Positions 1-7,387 of a stretch of 7,387 bases of DNA are shown piece after piece. The position numbers and the translations under genes were made by a program. Below the pieces are notes generated by a model that searched no databases, had not been told where the DNA came from, and saw only the letters and a program-made list of their open reading frames with translations. The DNA is from Rhizobium sp. Q54 (GTDB lineage: Bacteria > Pseudomonadota > Alphaproteobacteria > SMXS01), in contig CAMBYA010000113.1 in assembly GCA_945872035.1 (NCBI GenBank), forward strand, positions 1 through 7,387, written 5' to 3'. Within the stretch, counting starts at the first letter, position 1. Each line of letters opens with the position of its first letter.

Positions 1-1554
<1,554 letters not shown>

Positions 1555-1670
1555 TGAAGCCGCCCCCTCGCGACCAGGTAGACATTTGGCCCATCGTCCC
1601 CGAAGGGCATGCGCTTTGCAATGGCGCCGATGGCGGATAGTGTAGCCGTACACCGAAAAAGGGGGACGTC
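1555..1670. promoter_or_regulatory. Divergent intergenic region between subtilase and GlcG/HbpS gene
   Basis: 116 bp must carry the promoters and leaders of both flanking genes. On the plus strand a weak sigma70-like pair can be drawn: TTTGCA at 1615-1620 and TAGTGT at 1638-1643, with a 17-bp spacer, ahead of AGGGGG at 1660-1665 before the ATG at 1671. The hexamers match consensus poorly, so this is a suggestion only. No convincing operator palindrome, and no clear minus-strand promoter, was found. Confidence 0.35.
1563..1569 (-). promoter_or_regulatory. Ribosome binding site that selects the GTG start of the subtilase
   Basis: GAGGGGG on the minus strand lies 8 nt before the GTG at 1554. 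It supports that start over the ATG eight codons further in. The GTG start also yields the more complete lipoprotein signal peptide. Confidence 0.6.
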
Positions 1671-2129
1671 ATGGCCAAGTCGAAATCGAAGTCGCCGGAG
1701 CTGGCGTCGAAGCAGGTTCTCACCCTGGAGATCGCCAAGCTGATGGCGGCAGGAGCCGAGGCATTCGCCGCGTCCAAAGGCATGCCGCCGCTGGGCATCG
1801 CCATCGTCGATGACGGCGGCAACCTGCTGCTGTTCCACCGCCAGACCGGCGTGGTCGAGGGCGGCGCCCGCTATTCGCGGCTGAAGGCCCAGACCGCCGG
1901 CCTGCTCGGCAGCTCGACGAGGTTCATCGGCAACCTGGACTACGCCGATCCGGCCAGGCCGCTGGGTATCGGCGAGGTCGAGCATTTCACCATCACGCCC
2001 GGCGGCTTCCCGATCCGGTCGAAGTCGGGACAGCTTCTGGGCGGCATCGGCGTCTCGGGCGCCGCCGCCGAGGACGACGAAGCCGCGGCCAAGGCCGGCA
2101 TCGACGCGGTGAAGAAATATCTCGGTTAG
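1671..2129 (+). CDS. GlcG/HbpS-family heme-binding-like protein
   Basis: A complete 152-residue protein. After a Lys/Ser-rich N-terminus (residues 3-8) it has the family's hallmark stretches: GIAIVDDGGNLLLFHRQTG at about 42-60, a Tyr/Lys-containing helix (ARYSRLKAQTAG), then GGFPI (111-115) and GGIGVSGAAAEDDEAAAKAG (124-143). No signal peptide is seen, so it is probably cytoplasmic. Family members (GlcG of glycolate loci, HbpS of Streptomyces, formerly DUF336) include heme binders and many proteins of unknown role beside catabolic genes. Translation is supported by AGGGGG 5 nt before the ATG. It converges on the PhyH gene, and the two stop codons share TTAG at 2126-2129. A link to the neighbouring oxygenases is plausible from position only. 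Confidence 0.9.
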   Translation: MAKSKSKSPELASKQVLTLEIAKLMAAGAEAFAASKGMPPLGIAIVDDGGNLLLFHRQTGVVEGGARYSRLKAQTAGLLGSSTRFIGNLDYADPARPLGIGEVEHFTITPGGFPIRSKSGQLLGGIGVSGAAAEDDEAAAKAGIDAVKKYLG

Positions 2130-2974
2130 TGGTCCAGCAGCCGCAGCGGGCTGCGGCCTTCGACGAAGCCCATGGCGGCGCCGACGACCCACCAGCCGGC
2201 AAGGCGCTGCAGCACGCGGGGCATCTCGCGGACCACCTCGCGGGGAACGGCCAGGTACTGGTTCTCCTGCTGGCGTAGCCAGGCGCGGCAATAAAGGATG
2301 ATCACGCCGCGCCGGATGCGGTCGGCGCTGACATTGGCGCCGCCGCCGTGCCACAGCGCGCCTGTCCACAACAGCACCGATCCCGCAGGCATCTCGACGT
2401 TGATCGCCTTGAGCGCCGGTTCAGACTGCACCGCCGGCTCGTGCGACCCGGGGATGACCAGCGTTCCGCCGTTCTCGGCGGTGAAGTCGTCCAGCGCCCA
2501 GATGGTCGACACCGACAGCGGGCCGTGCGGGTCCGGCAGGTTGTAGAAGCCGTCGTCGCGGTGCAGCGTCTGGGCCGGCTGGCCCGGATGGAGCGTCGCC
2601 GCCGTCAGGCTCGACAGCTGGATCTGGTCCTCCATGTGCGCCTCGCAGATGGCGACCACGTCCGGGTGCGCCGCCAGCGGCCAGACGGATTCGGTCTTGC
2701 CCAGCAGGCCATAGGGGCGCTGGGTCTTCTCGCCGAGGAAGGCGCTGCGGGCGAAACCGGTGCCGCTGTTGACGTCGTCCAGGCCGGCGCGGATTGCCTC
2801 GAGTTGGGCGGGCGACAGCGCGTTCGGGACGATCACATAGCCCTGCTCGGCCAGCTGCCGGATCTGCGGCGCCAGGCGCTCGCGGTCCTCCTGCGTGGAG
2901 ATGCGGTCGCCATATTCGGCCTCCTGAACCGCCTTGCCGAACGGGTCGCGGCCGTAATCGCCGTCAGCGCGCAT
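2126..2974 (-). CDS. Phytanoyl-CoA dioxygenase (PhyH)-family Fe(II)/2-oxoglutarate oxygenase
   Basis: A complete 282-residue cytoplasmic protein, normal length for the family. Family members couple decarboxylation of 2-oxoglutarate to hydroxylation of a substrate, in phytanoyl-CoA the alpha carbon. The expected metal ligands are visible: His138 and Asp140 in LHRDDGF and the distal His209 in LWHGGGAN. The basic run RIRRGVII (219-226) would hold the 2-oxoglutarate carboxylate. The core signature DDFTAENGGTLVIPGSH is at 162-178. The ATG at 2974 is preceded by GAGGAAA at 6 nt and overlaps the last 11 nt of the EthD gene, which indicates translational coupling. A longer in-frame opening to 3157 is rejected because it would lie out of frame inside the EthD gene. 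PhyH-family proteins act on many substrates (acyl-CoAs, ectoine, halogenation and natural-product intermediates), so the substrate is not assigned. Confidence 0.93.
   Translation of the reverse strand: MRADGDYGRDPFGKAVQEAEYGDRISTQEDRERLAPQIRQLAEQGYVIVPNALSPAQLEAIRAGLDDVNSGTGFARSAFLGEKTQRPYGLLGKTESVWPLAAHPDVVAICEAHMEDQIQLSSLTAATLHPGQPAQTLHRDDGFYNLPDPHGPLSVSTIWALDDFTAENGGTLVIPGSHEPAVQSEPALKAINVEMPAGSVLLWTGALWHGGGANVSADRIRRGVIILYCRAWLRQQENQYLAVPREVVREMPRVLQRLAGWWVVGAAMGFVEGRSPLRLLDH
2140..2157. other. GC-rich inverted repeat just past the GlcG/HbpS stop
   Basis: GCCGCAGC, then GG, then GCTGCGGC is a perfect 8-bp inverted repeat starting 11 nt after the TAG at 2129. In RNA it could form a tight GC hairpin. 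It lies inside the PhyH coding 3' end and has no following U tract on the plus strand. It is therefore at best a weak stop or stability element for the GlcG/HbpS transcript, and may be chance in GC-rich coding DNA. Confidence 0.3.
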
Positions 2975-3359
2975 TCGCGGTTTCCTCGAGGCCGATGATC
3001 TCGTGTTCCTCGTTGTACCAGAGCGGCGAGTTGGCCAAGTCGATGAAAGTCCGCTCGTCTTCCAAAAGCAGAGCGCCCGCCCTTCTGCCAGCCGGATCAG
3101 CGCCGACGGCGGCAAGCTCCTCGCGCGACTCCCAGTACAGCTCGGCGATGCCGTCAAACGGCTCGGGCGCGCGGCGCGCGGCCTGCAGGCCGGCCGACAG
3201 CGCCGGCTCGCCCAGCGCGTGGGTCTGCACGTAGCGCTTCACCCTGATGTCCTTCATGACGCTGCGCACCAGCGGGCCGTGATGGTTCAGCCAGTAGTCA
3301 TGGAACTGCTCGTGCGTCAGGTGCGGCAGCCGTCGCAGACAGAAGGTCAGCTTAATCAT
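2964..3359 (-). CDS. EthD-domain protein
   Basis: A complete 131-residue small protein. The N-terminal beta strand (IKLTFCLRR) followed by LTHEQFHDYWLNHHGPLVRS at about 14-33 is the EthD-family signature. The second half (FDGIAELYWESREEL, then EDERTFIDLANSPLW) gives the repeated beta-alpha-beta pattern of a dimeric ferredoxin-like alpha/beta barrel. EthD proteins were named from ether-degradation loci. Most have no proven activity, though relatives include polyketide cyclases and small isomerase-like enzymes. The start is the ATG at 3359 with GGAAG 5 nt upstream. It is the first gene of a minus-strand operon and its end overlaps the PhyH start by 11 nt. It may be an accessory or small processing enzyme for products of the adjacent oxygenases; that role is inferred from position. 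Confidence 0.88.
   Translation of the reverse strand: MIKLTFCLRRLPHLTHEQFHDYWLNHHGPLVRSVMKDIRVKRYVQTHALGEPALSAGLQAARRAPEPFDGIAELYWESREELAAVGADPAGRRAGALLLEDERTFIDLANSPLWYNEEHEIIGLEETANAR
2981..2987 (-). promoter_or_regulatory. Ribosome binding site of the PhyH gene inside the EthD gene
   Basis: GAGGAAA on the minus strand lies 6 nt before the ATG at 2974, within the last codons of the EthD gene. It fixes the PhyH start and supports coupled translation of the pair. Confidence 0.65.
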
Positions 3360-3413
3360 TGAATCTTCCACCCCGTTTTTTATGCTGTCGAAGTATATCG
3401 GGGAGACGTCTGT
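3360..3413. promoter_or_regulatory. 54-bp divergent control region between the two oxygenase operons
   Basis: This short AT-richer spacer must serve both the EthD-PhyH operon (leftward) and the Rieske-crotonase operon (rightward). It contains GTTTTTTATG and GTATATC stretches that could supply -10-like elements, but no clean -35/-10 pair can be assigned. CCCCG at 3371-3375 and CGGGG at 3399-3403 form a distant inverted pair. Each lies just upstream of, or within, the ribosome-binding region of its own operon (GGAAG for EthD, GGGGAG at 3400-3405 for the Rieske gene, 8 nt before its ATG). With so little room, the promoters probably overlap or extend into the opposite coding region. Confidence 0.5.
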
Positions 3414-4757
3414 ATGGCTACGAAGCCCGAGGAGGCCGTGCGGCACACGCCGCCCGTCGACGCGGCCGCGCCGCTGCCCGACCTGGGGAGCGAGCGCATA
3501 TCCGGCGCACGCTTCCATTCCCGCGAGTGGATGGACCTGGAATGGACCCGCATGTGGCGCCGGGTCTGGAACATGGCGTGCCGCGAAAGCGACCTGCCGG
3601 AGCCGGGCGACACCTTCACCTATTCGCTCGGCAAGGAAAGCTTCGTGTTCGTGCGCGGCCACGACCGGCGCATCCGCGGCTTCTACAACGTCTGCCAGCA
3701 CCGCGGGAACCGGCTGGTCCTGAACGGCGAGGGCTGCGGCCATGTCGAGGCCTTCCAATGCGGCTATCACGGCTGGCAGTGGAACATTGAAGGCGTGCTG
3801 CAGCACATTCCCGACGTGGAAACCTATCCCCAGTTCCGGGGCGGTGTGCCTGCCCACGCGCTGGGCATGGAGCCGGTCGAGACCGACATCTGGGCCGGCT
3901 GGGTGTTCTTCCGGATGGAGCCGGGCGGCGAGTCGCTGCTGGAGTTCCTCGATCCGCTGCCCGCCCATCTCGACGCCTACGAGATCGGCAAGTGGGACAT
4001 CGTCGACTACAAGACCTTCGAGTGGGCGTGCAACTGGAAGGCCGCCTGCGACGCCTTCAACGAAAGCTATCACTTCCAGGCGCTGCATCCGCAGATGATG
4101 CAGTGGGCGAACGGCATGGCCGTCGTCGAGCTGCTGGGAATCCACAGCCGCATGGTCAATGAATACGGCACCGCCGATCCGCGCTATCCGGACCAGGAAA
4201 AGCCCGGTCCCGAGTTGCAAGTCTATATGGGCATGCGCGGCATGGTGCCGGACCCGGGCTGGACGCCGAAGGACGTGCGGCTGGAAATCCAGCGGCAGAA
4301 GCGGGGGGTGCAGGACGTGGTGACCTATCTGCCCTACCGCAATATGCATGACGCGCAGCTTTCCGACGTCTACCACTACACGCTCTTCCCGAACGTCTCG
4401 TGGAACGTCACCTCGGAATCGATCACCGGATTCCGCTATCGGCCGCACCCGACCGACCCGAACCTGTGCTACTACGACCTGATCATCATGGCCCATTATC
4501 CGCCGGGCGCGCCCAAGCCCGAATACACCCACCGGGTGATCCCGAAGGACAAGCTGCCGCGCCACTACCGCGACGTGCTCGACATGGACCTCAACCCGAT
4601 CATCTCCAAGGTGCTGGAGCAGGACGGCGCCAATCTCGGCGCGGTGCAGCAGGGGCTCAGCTCGGACGGCTTCCGGGGCATGGTGCTGTGCGACCAGGAA
4701 CTGCGGGTGCGGCTGTTTCACAACGTCGTGGCCGATTACGTGGAGGGCCGTCGCTGA
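3414..4757 (+). CDS. Rieske non-heme iron oxygenase, alpha (catalytic) subunit
   Basis: A complete 447-residue protein, typical for ring-hydroxylating oxygenase large subunits, which activate O2 at a mononuclear iron using electrons passed through a [2Fe-2S] Rieske cluster. Cluster ligands are Cys94 and His96 (CQHRGN) and Cys116 and His119 (CGYHGW). In the catalytic domain, NWKAACDAFNESYHFQALHP at 207-226 supplies the iron ligands His220 and His225. The third ligand is probably Asp404 in LEQDGAN. The residue at the inter-subunit bridging position (x in xSYH) is Glu217 rather than the Asp usual in aromatic dioxygenases. No signal peptide is seen, so it is cytoplasmic. It is the first gene of a rightward operon, with the crotonase-family ATG overlapping its stop. 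No beta subunit, ferredoxin or reductase is seen nearby, so the substrate and redox partner are unknown. Confidence 0.95.
   Translation: MATKPEEAVRHTPPVDAAAPLPDLGSERISGARFHSREWMDLEWTRMWRRVWNMACRESDLPEPGDTFTYSLGKESFVFVRGHDRRIRGFYNVCQHRGNRLVLNGEGCGHVEAFQCGYHGWQWNIEGVLQHIPDVETYPQFRGGVPAHALGMEPVETDIWAGWVFFRMEPGGESLLEFLDPLPAHLDAYEIGKWDIVDYKTFEWACNWKAACDAFNESYHFQALHPQMMQWANGMAVVELLGIHSRMVNEYGTADPRYPDQEKPGPELQVYMGMRGMVPDPGWTPKDVRLEIQRQKRGVQDVVTYLPYRNMHDAQLSDVYHYTLFPNVSWNVTSESITGFRYRPHPTDPNLCYYDLIIMAHYPPGAPKPEYTHRVIPKDKLPRHYRDVLDMDLNPIISKVLEQDGANLGAVQQGLSSDGFRGMVLCDQELRVRLFHNVVADYVEGRR
4742..4747 (+). promoter_or_regulatory. Ribosome binding site of the crotonase-family gene
   Basis: GGAGGG lies 9 nt before the ATG at 4757, inside the last codons of the Rieske gene. 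Together with the TGATG stop/start overlap (4755-4759) it fixes the start and indicates translational coupling. A much longer in-frame opening upstream to 4400 is therefore not the true start. Confidence 0.65.
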
Positions 4758-5566
4758 TGGGTGTCGTCACGCTCGAATGGCCCTCTGACGGGGTCGCGCT
4801 GGTCACCATGACCAATCCGGCCATCAACAATCATGGCTCGTTCGCCGGGATTTACGAGCTGTGGCAGACCTTGATCAAGGCCCGCGAGGGCGGCGCGCGG
4901 GTGACCGTGCTGGCATCGGGCGTGCCCGGCCACTGGTTCGAGCACGCCTGGCTGCGCGACCTGTCCAACCGGTTCCAGCGCAAGGAGGTCACCGGCCCGT
5001 CGAGCGGCTGGTTCGGCTGCCTCGACGAGCTGTCGAAAACCCCGGTGGTCTCGATTGCCGCCATCTCGGGCGACACCTCGGGCGGCGGCTGCGAGATCGG
5101 CTGGGCCTGCGACCTGCGCGTGGCCGAGGAGCAGGTGGTTTTCAGCCAGCCCGAGGTGCGCATCGGCGTCGGCACCGGCATCGGCGGAACGAGCCGCCTC
5201 GTCCGCCTGATCGGCCGCACGGTGACGGCCGAGATGGTGCTAGACGGCGCCCCGGTGAAGGCACAGCGCATCTATGATCTGGGCGGCATCAACAGGGTGG
5301 TGCCGCAAGGCACGGCGGTCGAGGCCGCGCTGGCCTGGGCCAGGCGCATGGCCGGCCACCCGCCCGACGCCCTCGCCGGCATGAAGCGCATGCTGGCCCA
5401 GGCGGAAGAAAACCCGCTGACCGACGCCATCATGAACGACCAGAAGATCTTCCAGGAATTCTCCGGCCAGCCCGCCGCCATCGCCAGGATGGAAGAGGTG
5501 CAGGCCAAGTTCGACGCCGGCGCGGGGATCAGGGAGACTTATTGGCCGGGTGAGATTGAGGACTGA
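4757..5566 (+). CDS. Enoyl-CoA hydratase/isomerase (crotonase)-family protein
   Basis: A complete 269-residue protein, normal length for the crotonase fold; the family hydrates, isomerises or cleaves CoA thioesters. The second oxyanion-hole segment is canonical (ISGDTSGGGCEIGWACDLRVA, 103-123). Both acid/base glutamates of true hydratases appear conserved by alignment to the rat enzyme: Glu113 in GGGCE and Glu133 in SQPE, followed by GVGTGIGGTSRL. The first oxyanion-hole segment departs from the usual AGAD pattern. Here residues 58-69 read GHWFEHAWLRDL, one residue shorter, resembling the minor family variant with a His-containing loop. The start overlaps the Rieske stop by 1 nt (TGATG). The 3' end overlaps the convergent TPR-protein gene by 28 bp. 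It probably acts on an acyl-CoA intermediate in the same pathway as the Rieske enzyme; hydratase versus isomerase or hydrolase activity cannot be decided. Confidence 0.93.
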   Translation: MGVVTLEWPSDGVALVTMTNPAINNHGSFAGIYELWQTLIKAREGGARVTVLASGVPGHWFEHAWLRDLSNRFQRKEVTGPSSGWFGCLDELSKTPVVSIAAISGDTSGGGCEIGWACDLRVAEEQVVFSQPEVRIGVGTGIGGTSRLVRLIGRTVTAEMVLDGAPVKAQRIYDLGGINRVVPQGTAVEAALAWARRMAGHPPDALAGMKRMLAQAEENPLTDAIMNDQKIFQEFSGQPAAIARMEEVQAKFDAGAGIRETYWPGEIED

Positions 5567-7387
5567 GCCGCACCGGCCGTTTCGAGCGGGAACAGCATGG
5601 GCTTCTCCCTAAGCTCCGCCTCGGTCAGCGCACAGGTGGCGTACCACGGCTTGTCCATCACCTTGCCGACCTGTTCCAGCAGTCGCTGCATCCTTGCATC
5701 CGCGATCAGGCGGGCGCGGAACGACGCCCGCTGCTTCGCGCGCTCGGTCGGCTCGGGAATGCCGTTCATGCGGTGAAGGCTGGTCAGGATGGCCTGCGCC
5801 TGCAGCGGATTTTCGCCTGCCTTCTCGACGATGTCGATGGCGGCGTTGAGGGAGTCGATCATGCCGACCGCCTCCAGCGCCGGCCATGCGCCTTCGGTCG
5901 AATGCCCCTTCAGCCAGGCGAGCGCTTCGTCGCGCTTCGCCCTGTCGCCGGTCGCCTGATAGGCGAACGCCCGGAGGTTCCATATCTTGGCGTAGCCCAG
6001 ATTGTTGAGGTGCTCGCGGGTCGCGGCATCCGCCTGCACCAGCGCGGCGGCGGCGTCGCCCAGATCGAGCAGCAGGTTGGCATACGCGATGCGCAACGGC
6101 GCCGTCCTCTGGCTGTCGATCACGGCCAGGCCGGCCTCGAATCTGGCGCGGGCCTCGGCCGGCGTCGCGTGCAGGAGGGCGATCTCGGCCTCGGTGATGT
6201 AGAGCGACTGGCCGTCCTCGAACCATGACCCATAGCGCGGCGCACTCGCCTCAAGCCGCCGTGCGTAGTCCAAGGCCTGGGCGCGGCAGCCCACATTGGC
6301 GAGCGCCTTGATGGCGTTGACCGCGGCGATCAGATTGTCTGGATAGTCCCGGTGACGTGCGTAGGACAGGTTGAAGCTCCGCCGCGCCAGCACCGCGGGG
6401 TCGAACAGCGTCTTGAAATCGGGCCGGTTCCACAGCGGCCGGAAGACCGCGTCGGCAGACGCATAGGCGATGGCGCCGTCGCTGGCGATCGCCGCCAGCA
6501 GCTTCACGGCCGTCGCGGGGTCGTTCCGGTGCATCGCCGTCCGGGCCAGGATATAGTTGTAGTAGTCTTGGTACTCGCTTGTCGGCTGGTAGGCGTCGAG
6601 GAGGGCGCCCGCCATGTCCCAGGTCGGCTCCCGCTGCAGCCTTATGGCCATCAGGTTGACGATCGAGGGAACGGTATTCTCGACCGAGCCATACTCCTTC
6701 AAATAGGTGGTGGCCTCGGGCGCCGCTTCCGCCAGGCGGCCCAGCGCGTAAAGCGACGAGATGCGCATGGCCTTCTCGTATTGTCCGGCTTGCTCGGCGG
6801 CGATGATCCTGTCGGCTTCCGCGAGTGCCTCGGCATAGCGTCCGGCGCGGTGCATTATGAATATCTGCTGGCGGCGCATGCCCAGGTCCTCGGGACGCAT
6901 GGCCACAGCCTTTTCGACCGTTTCCGCCGCCTTCTCCGCCTCGCCCAGTTGCGCGAGGCACTGGGAGCGCGCCGCGACCAGCAGGGGCACGGTGTCGGAA
7001 ATCGCCCGTGATTGATCCATCAGTTCCAGTGCCTTGCGGCAGTCGCCGCGATTCGCCGCGGGCAGGGCCTTCCTGACGATGAGTTGCAGGTCACCGGGGT
7101 GGATCGCCAGCAGCCGGTCGAGGACCCTGTCGAGTTCGTCCATTTCCCCGCGGATGAAGCGTTCCACAAGCTCGATCTGCAGCGCCTGCTCCGAGTTGGG
7201 GTCGAGTGAGCGTCGGCTGTACCGAAGCAGGGACGCGGCCAGTTGCGGATTCTGCGCCGCCAGGGCATCCATTTCAGCCATGACCGCCGCCTGATCGCCC
7301 GCCCGTTGCTTCAGGAAGAAGCTAAAGAACAGCAGACGGGGATTCTTGCTGCCGATCTTCCTGGCCCTGTCGAGATCGACCAGAGCC
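5539..7387 (-). CDS. TPR-like helical-repeat protein, 5'-truncated by window edge
   Basis: 615 codons are visible, ending at TAA (5539-5541). The frame is open to the right edge with no stop, so the start probably lies outside; the ATG at 7281 is the first in-frame one but follows 35 residues of similar helical sequence. The protein is almost all amphipathic helix pairs. The clearest TPR-like units are at about 6698-7000: LLVAARSQCLAQLGEAEKAA, then a unit with MHRAGRYAEALAEADRII, then one with SLYALGRLAEAAPEATTYL. A further unit near 6040-6090 contains LLLDLGDAAAALVQADAA. RPLWNRPDFKTLFDP (about 6399-6443) resembles the segment that ends TPR tracts in transcription-regulator or cyclase-linked TPR proteins. 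Such proteins often carry an N-terminal winged-helix or cyclase domain, which here would be off the window. No transmembrane segment is visible. The function is unknown; a protein-interaction scaffold is the family expectation. Confidence 0.78.
   Translation of the reverse strand, partial: ALVDLDRARKIGSKNPRLLFFSFFLKQRAGDQAAVMAEMDALAAQNPQLAASLLRYSRRSLDPNSEQALQIELVERFIRGEMDELDRVLDRLLAIHPGDLQLIVRKALPAANRGDCRKALELMDQSRAISDTVPLLVAARSQCLAQLGEAEKAAETVEKAVAMRPEDLGMRRQQIFIMHRAGRYAEALAEADRIIAAEQAGQYEKAMRISSLYALGRLAEAAPEATTYLKEYGSVENTVPSIVNLMAIRLQREPTWDMAGALLDAYQPTSEYQDYYNYILARTAMHRNDPATAVKLLAAIASDGAIAYASADAVFRPLWNRPDFKTLFDPAVLARRSFNLSYARHRDYPDNLIAAVNAIKALANVGCRAQALDYARRLEASAPRYGSWFEDGQSLYITEAEIALLHATPAEARARFEAGLAVIDSQRTAPLRIAYANLLLDLGDAAAALVQADAATREHLNNLGYAKIWNLRAFAYQATGDRAKRDEALAWLKGHSTEGAWPALEAVGMIDSLNAAIDIVEKAGENPLQAQAILTSLHRMNGIPEPTERAKQRASFRARLIADARMQRLLEQVGKVMDKPWYATCALTEAELREKPMLFPLETAGAAQSSISPGQ

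Noticed and set aside
2975..3157. In-frame upstream extension of the PhyH gene
   Set aside because: It overlaps the EthD gene out of frame, and its translation is low-complexity and unlike PhyH N-termini. GAGGAAA directly precedes the ATG at 2974.
2964..4721. Very long minus-strand open frame antisense to the whole Rieske gene and continuous with the EthD frame
   Set aside because: The plus strand here encodes a Rieske oxygenase with all metal ligands. The antisense translation has a biased His/Val/Leu composition with no domain. The true EthD start at 3359 has its own ribosome-binding site. This is a high-GC shadow frame.
4400..4756. In-frame upstream extension of the crotonase gene
   Set aside because: It lies out of frame inside the Rieske coding region. 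The ATG at 4757 has GGAGGG upstream, a TGATG coupling overlap and begins at the family's usual N-terminus.

Overview
The window is GC-rich and densely packed, and looks like a free-living alphaproteobacterium. The evidence is the G/C-ending codon use, the outer-membrane lipoprotein-type subtilase, and the mix of Rieske, PhyH, EthD and enoyl-CoA hydratase families that is common in sphingomonads and related soil or aquatic lineages. The genus cannot be fixed from the sequence. No RNA gene, CRISPR array, insertion sequence or integrase was seen.

Layout. (1) Positions 1-1554, minus strand: a subtilisin-family (S8) serine protease that runs off the left edge. It has a lipoprotein signal peptide, a long Pro-Thr linker and the full catalytic triad. 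(2) 1555-1670: a divergent intergenic region. (3) 1671-2129, plus strand: a small GlcG/HbpS-family (heme-binding-like) protein. (4) 2126-3359, minus strand: a two-gene operon of an EthD-domain protein followed by a phytanoyl-CoA dioxygenase-like Fe(II)/2-oxoglutarate oxygenase. (5) 3360-3413: a 54-bp divergent control region. (6) 3414-5566, plus strand: a two-gene operon of a Rieske non-heme-iron oxygenase alpha subunit followed by an enoyl-CoA hydratase/isomerase-family protein. (7) 5539-7387, minus strand: a long TPR-like helical-repeat protein whose N-terminus lies beyond the right edge.

How the genes may work together. The central block (2126-5566) reads as a small oxidative catabolic cassette. 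It holds two unrelated iron oxygenases (Rieske and PhyH), one crotonase-fold acyl-CoA enzyme and one EthD-type ferredoxin-like-fold protein. They form two translationally coupled pairs transcribed away from a shared short promoter. No ferredoxin, reductase, CoA ligase, transporter or regulator is visible, so the substrate is unknown and electron transfer to the Rieske protein must come from elsewhere. The GlcG/HbpS gene converges on the PhyH gene with overlapping stop codons and may or may not belong to the cassette. The subtilase and the TPR protein look like unrelated flanking genes.

The points most worth a second look are the uncharacterised double-oxygenase cassette, the likely bridging glutamate in the Rieske protein, the altered first oxyanion-hole segment of the crotonase, and the slippage-prone tracts in the lipoprotein subtilase (an in-frame hexamer repeat and an A8 run).
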